Position numbers and translations under genes: made by a program. The notes under the pieces are model-generated. The model had not been told where the DNA came from and searched no databases. It was given only the letters and a program-made list of their open reading frames with translations. Positions 54,354 to 62,357 of a DNA stretch of 64,000 bases are shown in pieces. This stretch comes from Tenericutes bacterium HGW-Tenericutes-1 (GTDB taxonomy: Bacteria > Bacillota_I > Bacilli_A > Izemoplasmatales > Hujiaoplasmataceae). Numbering within the stretch: the first letter of the stretch is position 1; each line of letters starts with the position of its first letter. The stretch covers positions 1 through 64,000 of the forward strand of contig PGXM01000007.1 of assembly GCA_002839155.1 (NCBI GenBank), in the 5' to 3' direction.

Positions 54354-55892
54354 CTAATTTGGGATTTGCCAGACAAGACTTGTCAAGCTGCTTTTCGGTA
54401 ACTTAGCCACAAAATATTGGCCACGCCACTGAAAAGTGACGTTTCTTTCTGCGCCATCATTGAAGACGACCACTGTAATTTTTCCAGTATCGTCAATGAA
54501 GGTTGTTACAAGTAGTGTTGTATTGTTAACTTGCGTATGAATTCTTTTTGCACCCATTTCAACATATTTTGAGAAATGAGCGGTAACATAAGCATCGGCT
54601 TCTAATTCAAATCCGGCCGATCCATTTTCTGGAACCGTCACGAGGCCAGTACAATTCGTACAACCCCCTAAATGGGTGTTGCCATAAGGGTCCATCACTA
54701 AATTCCAATAAGTCGTTCCCATGGCATAACGATTATAAGCCTCAGTATACATCCTTCGAACAGACCATTCCATATTACTTTCAATGTTTTGATAGGTCGT
54801 GATCGCGGTACACTCAGTCATGAAAACTTCTAAATTTGGCGCATCCGTTCTTAAATAATCTAAGTAATCATACATATCGGAATCATCGCCGGTATAGCAG
54901 TGAATTCCAACTGCATCGACATACTGAGCCGATGCTGTATCTGAGATGACTTGGGTTGGAAACTTAATGATATTTCCACTATTATCAACGGGATTATGAT
55001 CCCAAATCATGATTTTAGTGTCAAGTCCTGCAGCTTCTAGTAAAGGACCTAAATAAACACCGACAAACTGACGAGTACTTGAAACCGTCCAAGTCATTCC
55101 AGGGTATTCGTAAGATGCATAGTAAGGCTCATTTTGAACTGACAAATAATTGATTTCTATGCCTTCTAACGCATAAGCTTGAATAAACTTAATTAAGTAA
55201 TTTGCATAGGTTTCAAAATAAATGCTTTTTAAACTGCCTTGATAAAGACTATTAGACGTTTTCATCCAAGCTGGAGCACTCCAAGGCGCAGCCATAAATA
55301 CTATGTCTGGATTAACTTCTAAAGCGTCTTTTAATACATCGATAATCACTTGATCCTTTTCGATTGAAAATTGGGTCAACTCAGGATCTGCGACATTGCC
55401 TACCGTATCGTTGTAAGAATAATGTCCTATGGAAGGCGTCACATAATCACTTGCACCAACACAAAGACGAATTAAGCTAACATTCATTCCATCATCGCCA
55501 AAAATGTATTCAATAATCTCGTCGCGATCCACTGAATTATTGATTAAATAGGCTGACGAATAAGTTAATGCTGCGCCAGTTCCACCAAACGGTTGGTATT
55601 GAACTGAATCATCAATCGTAATTGTTAGGGTTGATTTTGAGCCTGTATTCCAATCATTGATATTAACGCCAATGTTTGAAAAAGCCAAAGTATTATTTGA
55701 TGCAAAAGCAGATACTATCGTTTGACTGACATCAATAGTAGTCGTCGTGGTTGTTGTGGTGGATGAAGATGAAGACGTCACCGAAGATATGATTTCTGAA
55801 GTAGTCGTTGAAAACGTGGTTGTTTGTTCTGTACAAGCGGTTAAAATAAAGACAAATAGTATGGATGATAAGACGGTTATAAAGCGTCTCAT
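54354..55892 (-). CDS. Surface lipoprotein GH30 glycosidase
   Basis: This 512-residue lipoprotein has the signal MRRFITVLSSILFVFILTAC (Cys20), a Ser/Thr linker (residues ~21-52), and a GH30 barrel with side beta domain. PFGGTGAALTYSSAY, SAPAWMKTS, acid/base Glu255 in SVQNEP and nucleophile Glu360 in FMTEC are all visible. GH30_1/3 members include endo-beta-1,6-glucanases and beta-glucosidases; in a laminarin-type locus a beta-1,6-branch-cleaving role is most likely. It starts in an ATGA overlap with the GH5 gene and has no strong ribosome site, so it depends on coupling. Confidence 0.92.
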   Translation of the reverse strand: MRRFITVLSSILFVFILTACTEQTTTFSTTTSEIISSVTSSSSSTTTTTTTTIDVSQTIVSAFASNNTLAFSNIGVNINDWNTGSKSTLTITIDDSVQYQPFGGTGAALTYSSAYLINNSVDRDEIIEYIFGDDGMNVSLIRLCVGASDYVTPSIGHYSYNDTVGNVADPELTQFSIEKDQVIIDVLKDALEVNPDIVFMAAPWSAPAWMKTSNSLYQGSLKSIYFETYANYLIKFIQAYALEGIEINYLSVQNEPYYASYEYPGMTWTVSSTRQFVGVYLGPLLEAAGLDTKIMIWDHNPVDNSGNIIKFPTQVISDTASAQYVDAVGIHCYTGDDSDMYDYLDYLRTDAPNLEVFMTECTAITTYQNIESNMEWSVRRMYTEAYNRYAMGTTYWNLVMDPYGNTHLGGCTNCTGLVTVPENGSAGFELEADAYVTAHFSKYVEMGAKRIHTQVNNTTLLVTTFIDDTGKITVVVFNDGAERNVTFQWRGQYFVAKLPKSSLTSLVWQIPN

Positions 55893-56893
55893 GGTTTTAA
55901 AATGTCTCTTTCAACCAAGCCACGGAAATTCCAACCACTGTTGTAATCGCTAATTTTATACGACCAAAATACCCATCCTGTAATTTGATTATAGGCGTCT
56001 AATTGGGCCTTCGCAAAGGCTTTTTCAAAGGCTTCTCTACCATCTTTATACTCATATTGTCTTGCACCTAAACTCCATTCGCCGACAATAACAGGAACCA
56101 CTTTTTCCATATCTTTCATTTCTTTGACAATCGTTTTTGGAAAGTTTAAAAATTCGGTTGGTTCCATCTTATGGAATTGCTCGCCAAAACATTGATAACG
56201 ATGCGTATCTAAAATCACATTTTTCATTTTGTTCTTAGTAAAGAATTCTTTCCAAGGTTCAAAACGGAAAGAATCATGAAACACGATGAAAGTCTCGGGT
56301 TTCAAAATTGGACGCAAACGTTGATAGGCACGAACATAAAAATCTTGCATTAAAGCCATGTCAATCGTCCAGTGCGGTTCATTCAATACTTGTAAAGAAT
56401 GAAGTGCAGGATGATTTTTATAACGTGTTGCAATATCTTCAAGCACATCTAATGTGATATCAATATTTTTAGGGTCTTGATGCCATGTTAAAACACCATC
56501 AATACCACCATTATCAAAACCGTTTTGCGAGCCTGGAGCGGTATGAAGATCAAGCATGACTTTCATGCCTTCTTGATGAATAAAATCCATGGCTTGGTCT
56601 AGATAATGAACTGGGGTGACATAAGGATGTGGAAATTGATATTTTTCTGGAAATAGCCACCAAGGAATCGGGATTCTAACCACTTCAATGCCTTGGTTTT
56701 TGAGCCAGCGGATGTCATCTTGAACAATCCAGGTTTTCCAGTGTTCTTCTAGTGCTTCTTTTGCGTGTGGATGATTATTGACAAAAGAAGTCTCGCATCT
56801 CGCTTGAATTGGGTATTGTTCAAATAATGATGGTTTCATCCATTTTTCTAAGACGAACCATCCGCCTAAATTAACTGCTTTTAATGGTTTCAT
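55889..56893 (-). CDS. GH5 exo-beta-1,3-glucanase-like enzyme
   Basis: The 334-residue cytosolic enzyme matches the GH5_9 group best known from yeast Exg1: VNLGGWFVLEKWMKPSLF, VVRIPIPWW, LDLHTAPGSQNGFDNGG, acid/base Glu172 in VLNEP, nucleophile Glu272 in VGEWS. There is no signal peptide, whereas yeast homologues are secreted. It would remove glucose from the non-reducing ends of imported beta-1,3-oligosaccharides. AGGAG precedes the ATG. It is the second gene of the operon that begins with GH30 at 58228. Confidence 0.93.
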   Translation of the reverse strand: MKPLKAVNLGGWFVLEKWMKPSLFEQYPIQARCETSFVNNHPHAKEALEEHWKTWIVQDDIRWLKNQGIEVVRIPIPWWLFPEKYQFPHPYVTPVHYLDQAMDFIHQEGMKVMLDLHTAPGSQNGFDNGGIDGVLTWHQDPKNIDITLDVLEDIATRYKNHPALHSLQVLNEPHWTIDMALMQDFYVRAYQRLRPILKPETFIVFHDSFRFEPWKEFFTKNKMKNVILDTHRYQCFGEQFHKMEPTEFLNFPKTIVKEMKDMEKVVPVIVGEWSLGARQYEYKDGREAFEKAFAKAQLDAYNQITGWVFWSYKISDYNSGWNFRGLVERDILKP

Positions 56894-56902
56894 TGAATTC
56901 TC

Positions 56903-58228
56903 CTAAAATATAAGTGTTATGATTGAACGAGCAGGGATTTCATATGTTTCTGATTTTTGGTTGAGAATGGTTGTGAAGTCTTGTGCTGACTCTTTTGAAT
57001 TCATCACAACCAAAGCGATTTCTCCGTTTGGATTTTTAAAAGCAACTGATAATAAATTATCTGTCTTATTTTTAAGCCCTAAACGAACCGCTCCCGGTTT
57101 CACAAATTTAGAAATGTGGCCAATGTAATAATAGGATGTTTCTTGAATAATTTTTTCTGGGAATATATCTAAAATAATGGGTGCGTCACAAACGTTATTC
57201 ACGTGGTTTGGTCCCCCTAAATTATCTAAGAATAAATTCCAATCGATATAGCCTTGACAATGATTTAATAAATCACCCATCATGTTTCTAGCGTAACGTT
57301 CACCAGATTCCCATTTGTATTTATGAGTGCTAAAATCCTCAACGCAGCCTTCAGTGAATAAAAGCCCTTTATTTGGGAATAAATCATGGACTTTACCAAC
57401 ATTTTCAAATGCTTCTGAGACATACCAATGGAACGCTGTTCCCCAAACATACTTTGCGGTTTCTGGATCTGATAAAATCGGAGTGACTCTCTCAACCATG
57501 ACATCACGGTTGTGATCCCAGACCAAAATATTAACATCTTTAGCGCTAGAGTTTGTTAAGATAGGACCTAAGTGATTTTTGACAAAATCGCGCTCTTGAA
57601 TAGCTGAATAAATGCAGGAATCCCAACGTTGAACCGCTGCCGGTTCATTTTGAACCGATACACCCCAAATAGTCATACCTTCCTTACGGTATTCTTCAAT
57701 AAATCTAACATAGTATCTAGCCCAAGCATCGGCGAATTCTTCTAACAAATGACCACCACGAATCGGTGAATTGTTATCCTTCATAAAAGCAGGAGGAGTC
57801 CATGGAGATCCAAGTAATTTAATGGGTTGTCCAGCAATTCGTTCTGCGTCTTTAATGGTAGGAATAACCCATATTTTATCTCTAGAAATATTGAAGGTTT
57901 TTAAGTCAATGTCTCCTTCTTCGATATAAGTATAGCTATTCAATGAAAAGTCGCATCCATGTATGGATACACGTCCTAGGGTATAACCAATACCTTCTTC
58001 AGGATCAAAGTAGAGTTTTAACGCTTTTTCACGAACTTCTTTAGAAACGCGGTAAAGGTTATAACAAGCCGATTCAGTAAATGCTCCACCGAACCCTAAA
58101 ATGGTTTGGTAGGTTTTGTCTGTTTCAATCGTTAGAAATTGATTTGAGACGGCTTTTGGTTTTAATAAATGTGATACTTCGCTCAAACGGTAGTTTGAGT
58201 CTTTCGCTGTTAGGATGATTTTTGACAT
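56903..58228 (-). CDS. Cytosolic GH30 glycosidase
   Basis: The 441-residue protein without signal peptide has a GH30 barrel: TILGFGGAFTESACYN, GRVSIHGCDFS, SPWTPPAFMKDN, acid/base Glu195 in SVQNEP and nucleophile Glu293 in LFTEGC. The glucosylceramidase-like consensus (RVSIHGCDFS, CEDF-type) is closer to GH30_1/3 than to xylanases. It is a paralogue of the surface GH30 at 54354, so the same linkage is probably cut outside and inside. AAAAGGAG precedes the ATG. It is the first gene of a five-gene operon under the palindromic operator. Confidence 0.93.
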   Translation of the reverse strand: MSKIILTAKDSNYRLSEVSHLLKPKAVSNQFLTIETDKTYQTILGFGGAFTESACYNLYRVSKEVREKALKLYFDPEEGIGYTLGRVSIHGCDFSLNSYTYIEEGDIDLKTFNISRDKIWVIPTIKDAERIAGQPIKLLGSPWTPPAFMKDNNSPIRGGHLLEEFADAWARYYVRFIEEYRKEGMTIWGVSVQNEPAAVQRWDSCIYSAIQERDFVKNHLGPILTNSSAKDVNILVWDHNRDVMVERVTPILSDPETAKYVWGTAFHWYVSEAFENVGKVHDLFPNKGLLFTEGCVEDFSTHKYKWESGERYARNMMGDLLNHCQGYIDWNLFLDNLGGPNHVNNVCDAPIILDIFPEKIIQETSYYYIGHISKFVKPGAVRLGLKNKTDNLLSVAFKNPNGEIALVVMNSKESAQDFTTILNQKSETYEIPARSIITLIF

Positions 58229-58250
58229 AATTATATTCTCCTTTTATTCT

Positions 58251-58268
58251 TATGTAACCATTTACATG
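58251..58268. promoter_or_regulatory. 18-bp palindromic operator of the glucan regulon
   Basis: TATGTAACCATTTACATG, 4 bases downstream of the -10 box of the GH30 operon, covering the expected start of transcription; one mismatch at the last position against the 50160 copy. Confidence 0.8.
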
Positions 58269-58272
58269 CTTA

Positions 58273-58301
58273 ATTATACAATATATTGTATGCGATTTCA
58301 A
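58273..58301 (-). promoter_or_regulatory. Promoter of the GH30-GH5-GH30-GH3-GH3 operon
   Basis: Minus strand: TTGAAA (58296-58301), 17-bp spacer, TATAAT (58273-58278). Confidence 0.85.
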
Positions 58302-58326
58302 CCTTTGAAAAAACGAAATGAAATCA

Positions 58327-58354
58327 CCAAAAAAAATAGGTCAAAAAAGACCTA
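58327..58354 (-). terminator. Terminator of the GH94-GH16 operon
   Basis: Stem TAGGTC (58337-58342) / GACCTA (58349-58354), 6-nt loop, followed on the minus strand by eight T. The GH16 stop codon is in the stem. Confidence 0.85.
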
Positions 58355-59095
58355 CTTTTCAATGATGTCATAATATCTAACATATTCGATTGGAAATTCA
58401 CAAGGGTATTCGTCAACTCCGACTTCGCCACCCCATGAACCGCCGATAGCAATATTTAAAATGAGATAATAAGGTTTGTCAAATGGCCAACCTGAAATTG
58501 ACGTATCATAACCTGCTTCTAATTTATCCCAACGCTTGAATGATTTTCCATCGATAAAGAATTCGATATAATCCTTGGTCCAATCCATGGCATATTCATG
58601 GAATCCTTCTGTAATACCTTTAACGACTTCAAAATGTGTTCTTTGCGTTCTTTTAACATGGTTATAAAGCTCAGTATGTAAGCTGACATGTATCGTTGAC
58701 ATCATTTTGGTAACGTGTTCCATGATATCAATTTCACCACATTTTGGCCAGGGTGTACGACTCCCACTTTTAATATCAACTGGAAGCATCCAAATAGCTG
58801 GCCAAGCCCCTTTTGAAGTTGGCAGTTTTGCTTTGACGGCGATACGACCATATTGGAAATGTTTGCGATCATACGTAATCATTCGGCAGGAAGTGTAAGG
58901 GCAATCTTCATATTCTTCAATTCGGCCTTGAAGCACCATTTTCCCATCTTTTACTTCAACATTTAACCCTTCGGTATAATATTGAACTTCGTTGTTGCCC
59001 CATCGTCTTGCGCCGATATCGTAATTCCATTTTTTTGGGTCAGGTTTGCCTGTATAGTCAAACTCGTCTCCCCAGACTAAAAGATACTCTTTCAC
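58352..59095 (-). CDS. GH16 endo-beta-1,3-glucanase (laminarinase-like), no signal peptide
   Basis: The 247-residue protein is a GH16 jelly-roll with the catalytic motif GEIDIMEH (nucleophile Glu121, Asp123, acid/base Glu126), the non-bulged form of laminarinase-type GH16. WGDEFDYTG, NNEVQYYTE, GAWPAIWMLP and the terminal YVRYYD strand are typical. It starts at a GTG directly after the GH94 stop (TAAGTG). There is no signal peptide, so this endo-enzyme acts in the cytosol, implying import of fairly long oligosaccharides. It is co-transcribed with the phosphorylase. Confidence 0.95.
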   Translation of the reverse strand: MKEYLLVWGDEFDYTGKPDPKKWNYDIGARRWGNNEVQYYTEGLNVEVKDGKMVLQGRIEEYEDCPYTSCRMITYDRKHFQYGRIAVKAKLPTSKGAWPAIWMLPVDIKSGSRTPWPKCGEIDIMEHVTKMMSTIHVSLHTELYNHVKRTQRTHFEVVKGITEGFHEYAMDWTKDYIEFFIDGKSFKRWDKLEAGYDTSISGWPFDKPYYLILNIAIGGSWGGEVGVDEYPCEFPIEYVRYYDIIEK

Positions 59096-61762
59096 TTATT
59101 GAATTCTCCCTAATGTGATAGTAAATAATTGACTTTCTGTCACTGACTCTTTGTTAATTAAATAAGTTTCACTTTGTACTTTTACACCATTAACAGATTC
59201 AATGACGTATTCGCCATAATTTAAATTTTCAGCATTTTGAAATCTGATTTCACAAAGATGCTCATTAATCATCGTATTGATTGAAACTGAACCACTCAAA
59301 AAATCACTTGATAAAAGCTTTGGTTGAATTAATAAATCACCAAATTGACCTTTAATGCCAAAAATTTGTTCTATATACGTTAAAACCATCCATGAAGCCG
59401 AACCTGTCAAATAATGATATAATCCCCTACCTGATTGATCGATATATTCAGATATTCCCGGTAATATTTTTGCTTTATCAATATCTGACATATATCGATA
59501 TAATGCATCGACAATTTTGCGACCTTCATAGACAAATCCGTTGTCAAGTAAACTATAAGCATACATGATAGCCATGTGAGAGAACATAGAGCCATTTTCT
59601 TTATGTCCATAAGCAAAGCCCATAAAACGGCCCATATCCATGGTGTTTTCTTTAAAATTAGTGTTTAATCGTGGAATCTGAATTGTTGGGTCAGTTAGAT
59701 GTTGATTGACTGCGTTAACCATTTTTTGAATTCTTGATGAGGTAGCAATTTGACTCATTAGCACAAATGTTTGTCCCGTCAACGTCATCTTAGGAAAAGA
59801 ATTATCAGTCGATTCAAGACGCAATCCGTGGTTGTTATAATAACCATTGTACCAACCTGTATTATCATCTTGATTGAGCCATTCTGCTTCATTTAGATGT
59901 TTGTAAAATTGTTGATATTTCGCCATTAAATCATCCATAATATCTTGAATATTGAAGGTCACCAATTCTCCAGATATTTGATGTTTCACTAAAGAAAAAT
60001 ACTGAGCTAAGAGCGCTCTCTTTGCTTTGGGATTAGTATAATCTATTTGATGATGTAGCGTATCAAATAGAATGGATGATTCTTTTGACAAAGAAATCGA
60101 TTCGATATTTTTTGTTTTTATGTATTTTAATATATTAACAAGTTTTAATAAATTACCGGTATAAAGTGCGGTAAAAGCAACGGTTTCTCCCTTTTCTTTT
60201 GCCATATCCATACCATCGTTCCAATCAGCGTCTTCAATTCGGATATTCCCATGATCGCCAACGTTAAAGAATGGAATAACATTTTGCAATAGCAGATGTT
60301 CTAATACACTACCTTGGTAGATGTCATTGTTTGAATTTAATAAAAAATTCCCTTGAGTTTCAGAATATGAAGCATCAATTGAATGCGTATAATGAGCAAA
60401 TTTATCTTTAAAATAAGTTTGTTTTTCAAATAAGAAATCAATGTCACCCGTACGGTTTAAATAACGATCAACCGTTAACAAGGGCCAAGCACCATGGTCC
60501 GACCAAACACGAACAATTTTATTGCGGTCGGCGTGGAATTCACCGCGGGCAATACCAACAATCGTTGCGTTAGAACCATCGATTCTAACCCCTGCGAAAT
60601 GACCTAAAATATCTTCTCTTACACGGTGAGGTTCTTTAAAAATTAGTGACAATGAGTCTTGCCATAAATCGCGCCAGCCTCTTCCACCGCGTCCATAATC
60701 ATGGTGTGGTAAAAATGAACAACCATAAATACGACGCATCGTGGGCTGTAAACAAACCCATTTAGTCCATCCAGTTAATGAATCGTCACCTAAATAGAAA
60801 TCAATTGATTTTAGTTGTTCTTTCCAAAAATCAAGTGATTGAGTAAAGAGCGTTTCAAATTGATTAAATGAGAGATATTGTTTCACTTGTTTTTTCAGCA
60901 AATTCAAGGAAGGAGACATAAAAATACCGAAGAGAATCGTAAAAGAATTATTTGGATTTAACTCTACAGTATTATATCCGAGTCCTGCAATAATATCATA
61001 CCCATCGACTTGACTACCAACATGATATGAAGAGGGTTGATTATTTCGAGGTGTAATGGGATAAAACATATCATTGCCTTCACCCACAAAATCATTAAGG
61101 ATAGGCGTATAAGTATTAACTTCTTCATGTAAACTTGATTTTGAAAACACACCGTATAATGCACCATTATGACGATGCCCACGTTCGTCAAATTTCATTG
61201 AAGGTTCATTGACAATTCCATCTTGCAAAACCGTTCCGCGGTTGAGTAACGAAGTGACATGTCGGTGGTCTCTAATATTATCAGCGCTTCGCCCATAGAT
61301 TGGAACACCAATGGTAGCTTTCACTTCTAAGGTTTTTGCTGATTTATTTGTGAAGGTCACTAGATGCAATTCAGCGTTCACATTTTCTGTAGGAACAAAA
61401 CTTTTGACAGAAACAAAAAATTGGTCATTCTCACGACACACTTCTTGATAAACTAAGCCACCTTTTAAGGTCACTTTATCAGGATTTAATTTTTGAAATG
61501 GGGTTTTTCCACTCGTTGACCATAAATTGTCATCGACTCGAAAAAAGACATTTCGACTTGGAATTGTATTGACTAAATCCTCTGAAGAAACTGGAGTCAA
61601 AGCGTAATGATGATGATCTAGTTTTGTGTCTCCGCCTAAATTCGGCGAAATAGCAGACATAATCCCAGATTCATTAAAGAGTGGCATGTAAAGATAATTG
61701 AAATCTTCTGCGTTTTCTAAAAGAAACTCTCCAGATTTTTTAATTTTTAATTGATGGGTCAT
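59096..61762 (-). CDS. GH94-type beta-glucan/oligosaccharide phosphorylase
   Basis: The 888-residue protein has the clan GH-Q architecture: N-terminal beta-sandwich, helical linker, (alpha/alpha)6 barrel and C-terminal jelly roll. LPHHDYGRGGRGWRDLWQDSL and DHGAWPLLTVDRYLNRTGD line the phosphate/substrate site; the general acid is the Asp in DADWNDGMDMA at about residue 513. It would phosphorolyse beta-glucosidic oligosaccharides to glucose-1-phosphate. Related families GH149 and GH161 act on longer beta-1,3-oligoglucans, and GH94 laminaribiose phosphorylase is known in Acholeplasma. With the neighbouring GH16, a beta-1,3 specificity is likely. GAGAGG precedes the ATG. Confidence 0.9.
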   Translation of the reverse strand: MTHQLKIKKSGEFLLENAEDFNYLYMPLFNESGIMSAISPNLGGDTKLDHHHYALTPVSSEDLVNTIPSRNVFFRVDDNLWSTSGKTPFQKLNPDKVTLKGGLVYQEVCRENDQFFVSVKSFVPTENVNAELHLVTFTNKSAKTLEVKATIGVPIYGRSADNIRDHRHVTSLLNRGTVLQDGIVNEPSMKFDERGHRHNGALYGVFSKSSLHEEVNTYTPILNDFVGEGNDMFYPITPRNNQPSSYHVGSQVDGYDIIAGLGYNTVELNPNNSFTILFGIFMSPSLNLLKKQVKQYLSFNQFETLFTQSLDFWKEQLKSIDFYLGDDSLTGWTKWVCLQPTMRRIYGCSFLPHHDYGRGGRGWRDLWQDSLSLIFKEPHRVREDILGHFAGVRIDGSNATIVGIARGEFHADRNKIVRVWSDHGAWPLLTVDRYLNRTGDIDFLFEKQTYFKDKFAHYTHSIDASYSETQGNFLLNSNNDIYQGSVLEHLLLQNVIPFFNVGDHGNIRIEDADWNDGMDMAKEKGETVAFTALYTGNLLKLVNILKYIKTKNIESISLSKESSILFDTLHHQIDYTNPKAKRALLAQYFSLVKHQISGELVTFNIQDIMDDLMAKYQQFYKHLNEAEWLNQDDNTGWYNGYYNNHGLRLESTDNSFPKMTLTGQTFVLMSQIATSSRIQKMVNAVNQHLTDPTIQIPRLNTNFKENTMDMGRFMGFAYGHKENGSMFSHMAIMYAYSLLDNGFVYEGRKIVDALYRYMSDIDKAKILPGISEYIDQSGRGLYHYLTGSASWMVLTYIEQIFGIKGQFGDLLIQPKLLSSDFLSGSVSINTMINEHLCEIRFQNAENLNYGEYVIESVNGVKVQSETYLINKESVTESQLFTITLGRIQ

Positions 61763-61780
61763 GGCTTTTACCTCTCATGA

Positions 61781-61798
61781 TATGTAACCGTATACATA
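61781..61798. promoter_or_regulatory. 18-bp palindromic operator of the glucan regulon
   Basis: TATGTAACCGTATACATA, 5 bases downstream of the -10 box of the GH94-GH16 operon; same sequence family as 58251-58268 and 50160-50177. Confidence 0.8.
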
Positions 61799-61803
61799 AC
61801 ATT

Positions 61804-61833
61804 ATTATATCATAGGATAACAGGAAATGTAAA
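61804..61833 (-). promoter_or_regulatory. Promoter of the GH94-GH16 operon
   Basis: Minus strand: TTTACA (61828-61833), 18-bp spacer, TATAAT (61804-61809). Confidence 0.8.
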
Positions 61834-61845
61834 GCCTTAGAAATA

Positions 61846-61877
61846 GAAAAAAGACCAACCAAAAACGGTTAGTCTTT
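61846..61877 (-). terminator. Terminator of darA
   Basis: Stem AAAGAC/AACC (61850-61860) with GGTT/GTCTTT (61867-61877), one C-A mismatch, T-run on the minus strand; 17 bases past the darA stop. Confidence 0.8.
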
Positions 61878-61894
61878 AAATGATAAAATTGGAT

Positions 61895-62218
61895 TTAAGC
61901 TTTGATAAACTGATTTACATCCATTACAAAAATCGTTGCCCCGCCAACCTGTACTTCCACTGGTGTTGATGAGAAAATTCCAAACTCACTTGATATGGCA
62001 TTGGGAACCAATTTGGTCCGACGTTTAGACATTTCGCTGATGACTTGAATACACTTATCTAATACATCTTCTTGGACACCTACGAGAATTGTAGTATTTC
62101 CACTCATCAAAAAACCGCCAGTCGTTGCTAGCTTAGTCACAAAGAAATTTTCCTTAATCAATGTTTTGATGACTTTGTTGGCATCTTCATTCGAAACAAT
62201 TGCCAGAACTAGTTTCAT
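61895..62218 (-). CDS. darA: Cyclic-di-AMP receptor, PII-like (DarA/PstA)
   Basis: This 107-residue protein of the DarA/PstA family binds c-di-AMP and resembles PII signalling proteins. Seen: MKLVLAIVSNEDANKVIKTL, ENFFVTKLATTGGFLMSGNTTILVG (T-loop and ligand region), VGGATIFVMDV at the end. It forms a trimer in characterised relatives, with an unknown downstream target. The ATG at 62218 is preferred over the GTG at 62227; AAAGGCGGTG lies upstream. It is a single-gene unit between its own terminator and the suf genes. Confidence 0.93.
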   Translation of the reverse strand: MKLVLAIVSNEDANKVIKTLIKENFFVTKLATTGGFLMSGNTTILVGVQEDVLDKCIQVISEMSKRRTKLVPNAISSEFGIFSSTPVEVQVGGATIFVMDVNQFIKA

Positions 62219-62239
62219 ACATAACACCGCCTTTCTCGT

Positions 62240-62248
62240 ATTTTAACA
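62240..62248 (-). promoter_or_regulatory. Extended -10 promoter of darA
   Basis: TGTTAAAAT on the minus strand (TG-N-TAAAAT), 22 bases before the start codon; no convincing -35. Confidence 0.5.
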
Positions 62249-62316
62249 TAACCATTTCAAAAATAAAATACTTATCAATAAAAAAGTCGTTAAAAATCAA
62301 CTCTTTTGACGTAAAT

Positions 62317-62347
62317 TGTTAAAAAACACCGCCAAATAGCGGTGTTT
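62317..62347 (-). terminator. Terminator of the suf operon
   Basis: Stem AAACACCGC (62324-62332) / GCGGTGTTT (62339-62347), 6-nt loop, T-run on the minus strand (A-run 62321-62326). Confidence 0.92.
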
Positions 62348-62357
62348 AGTATTTTAT

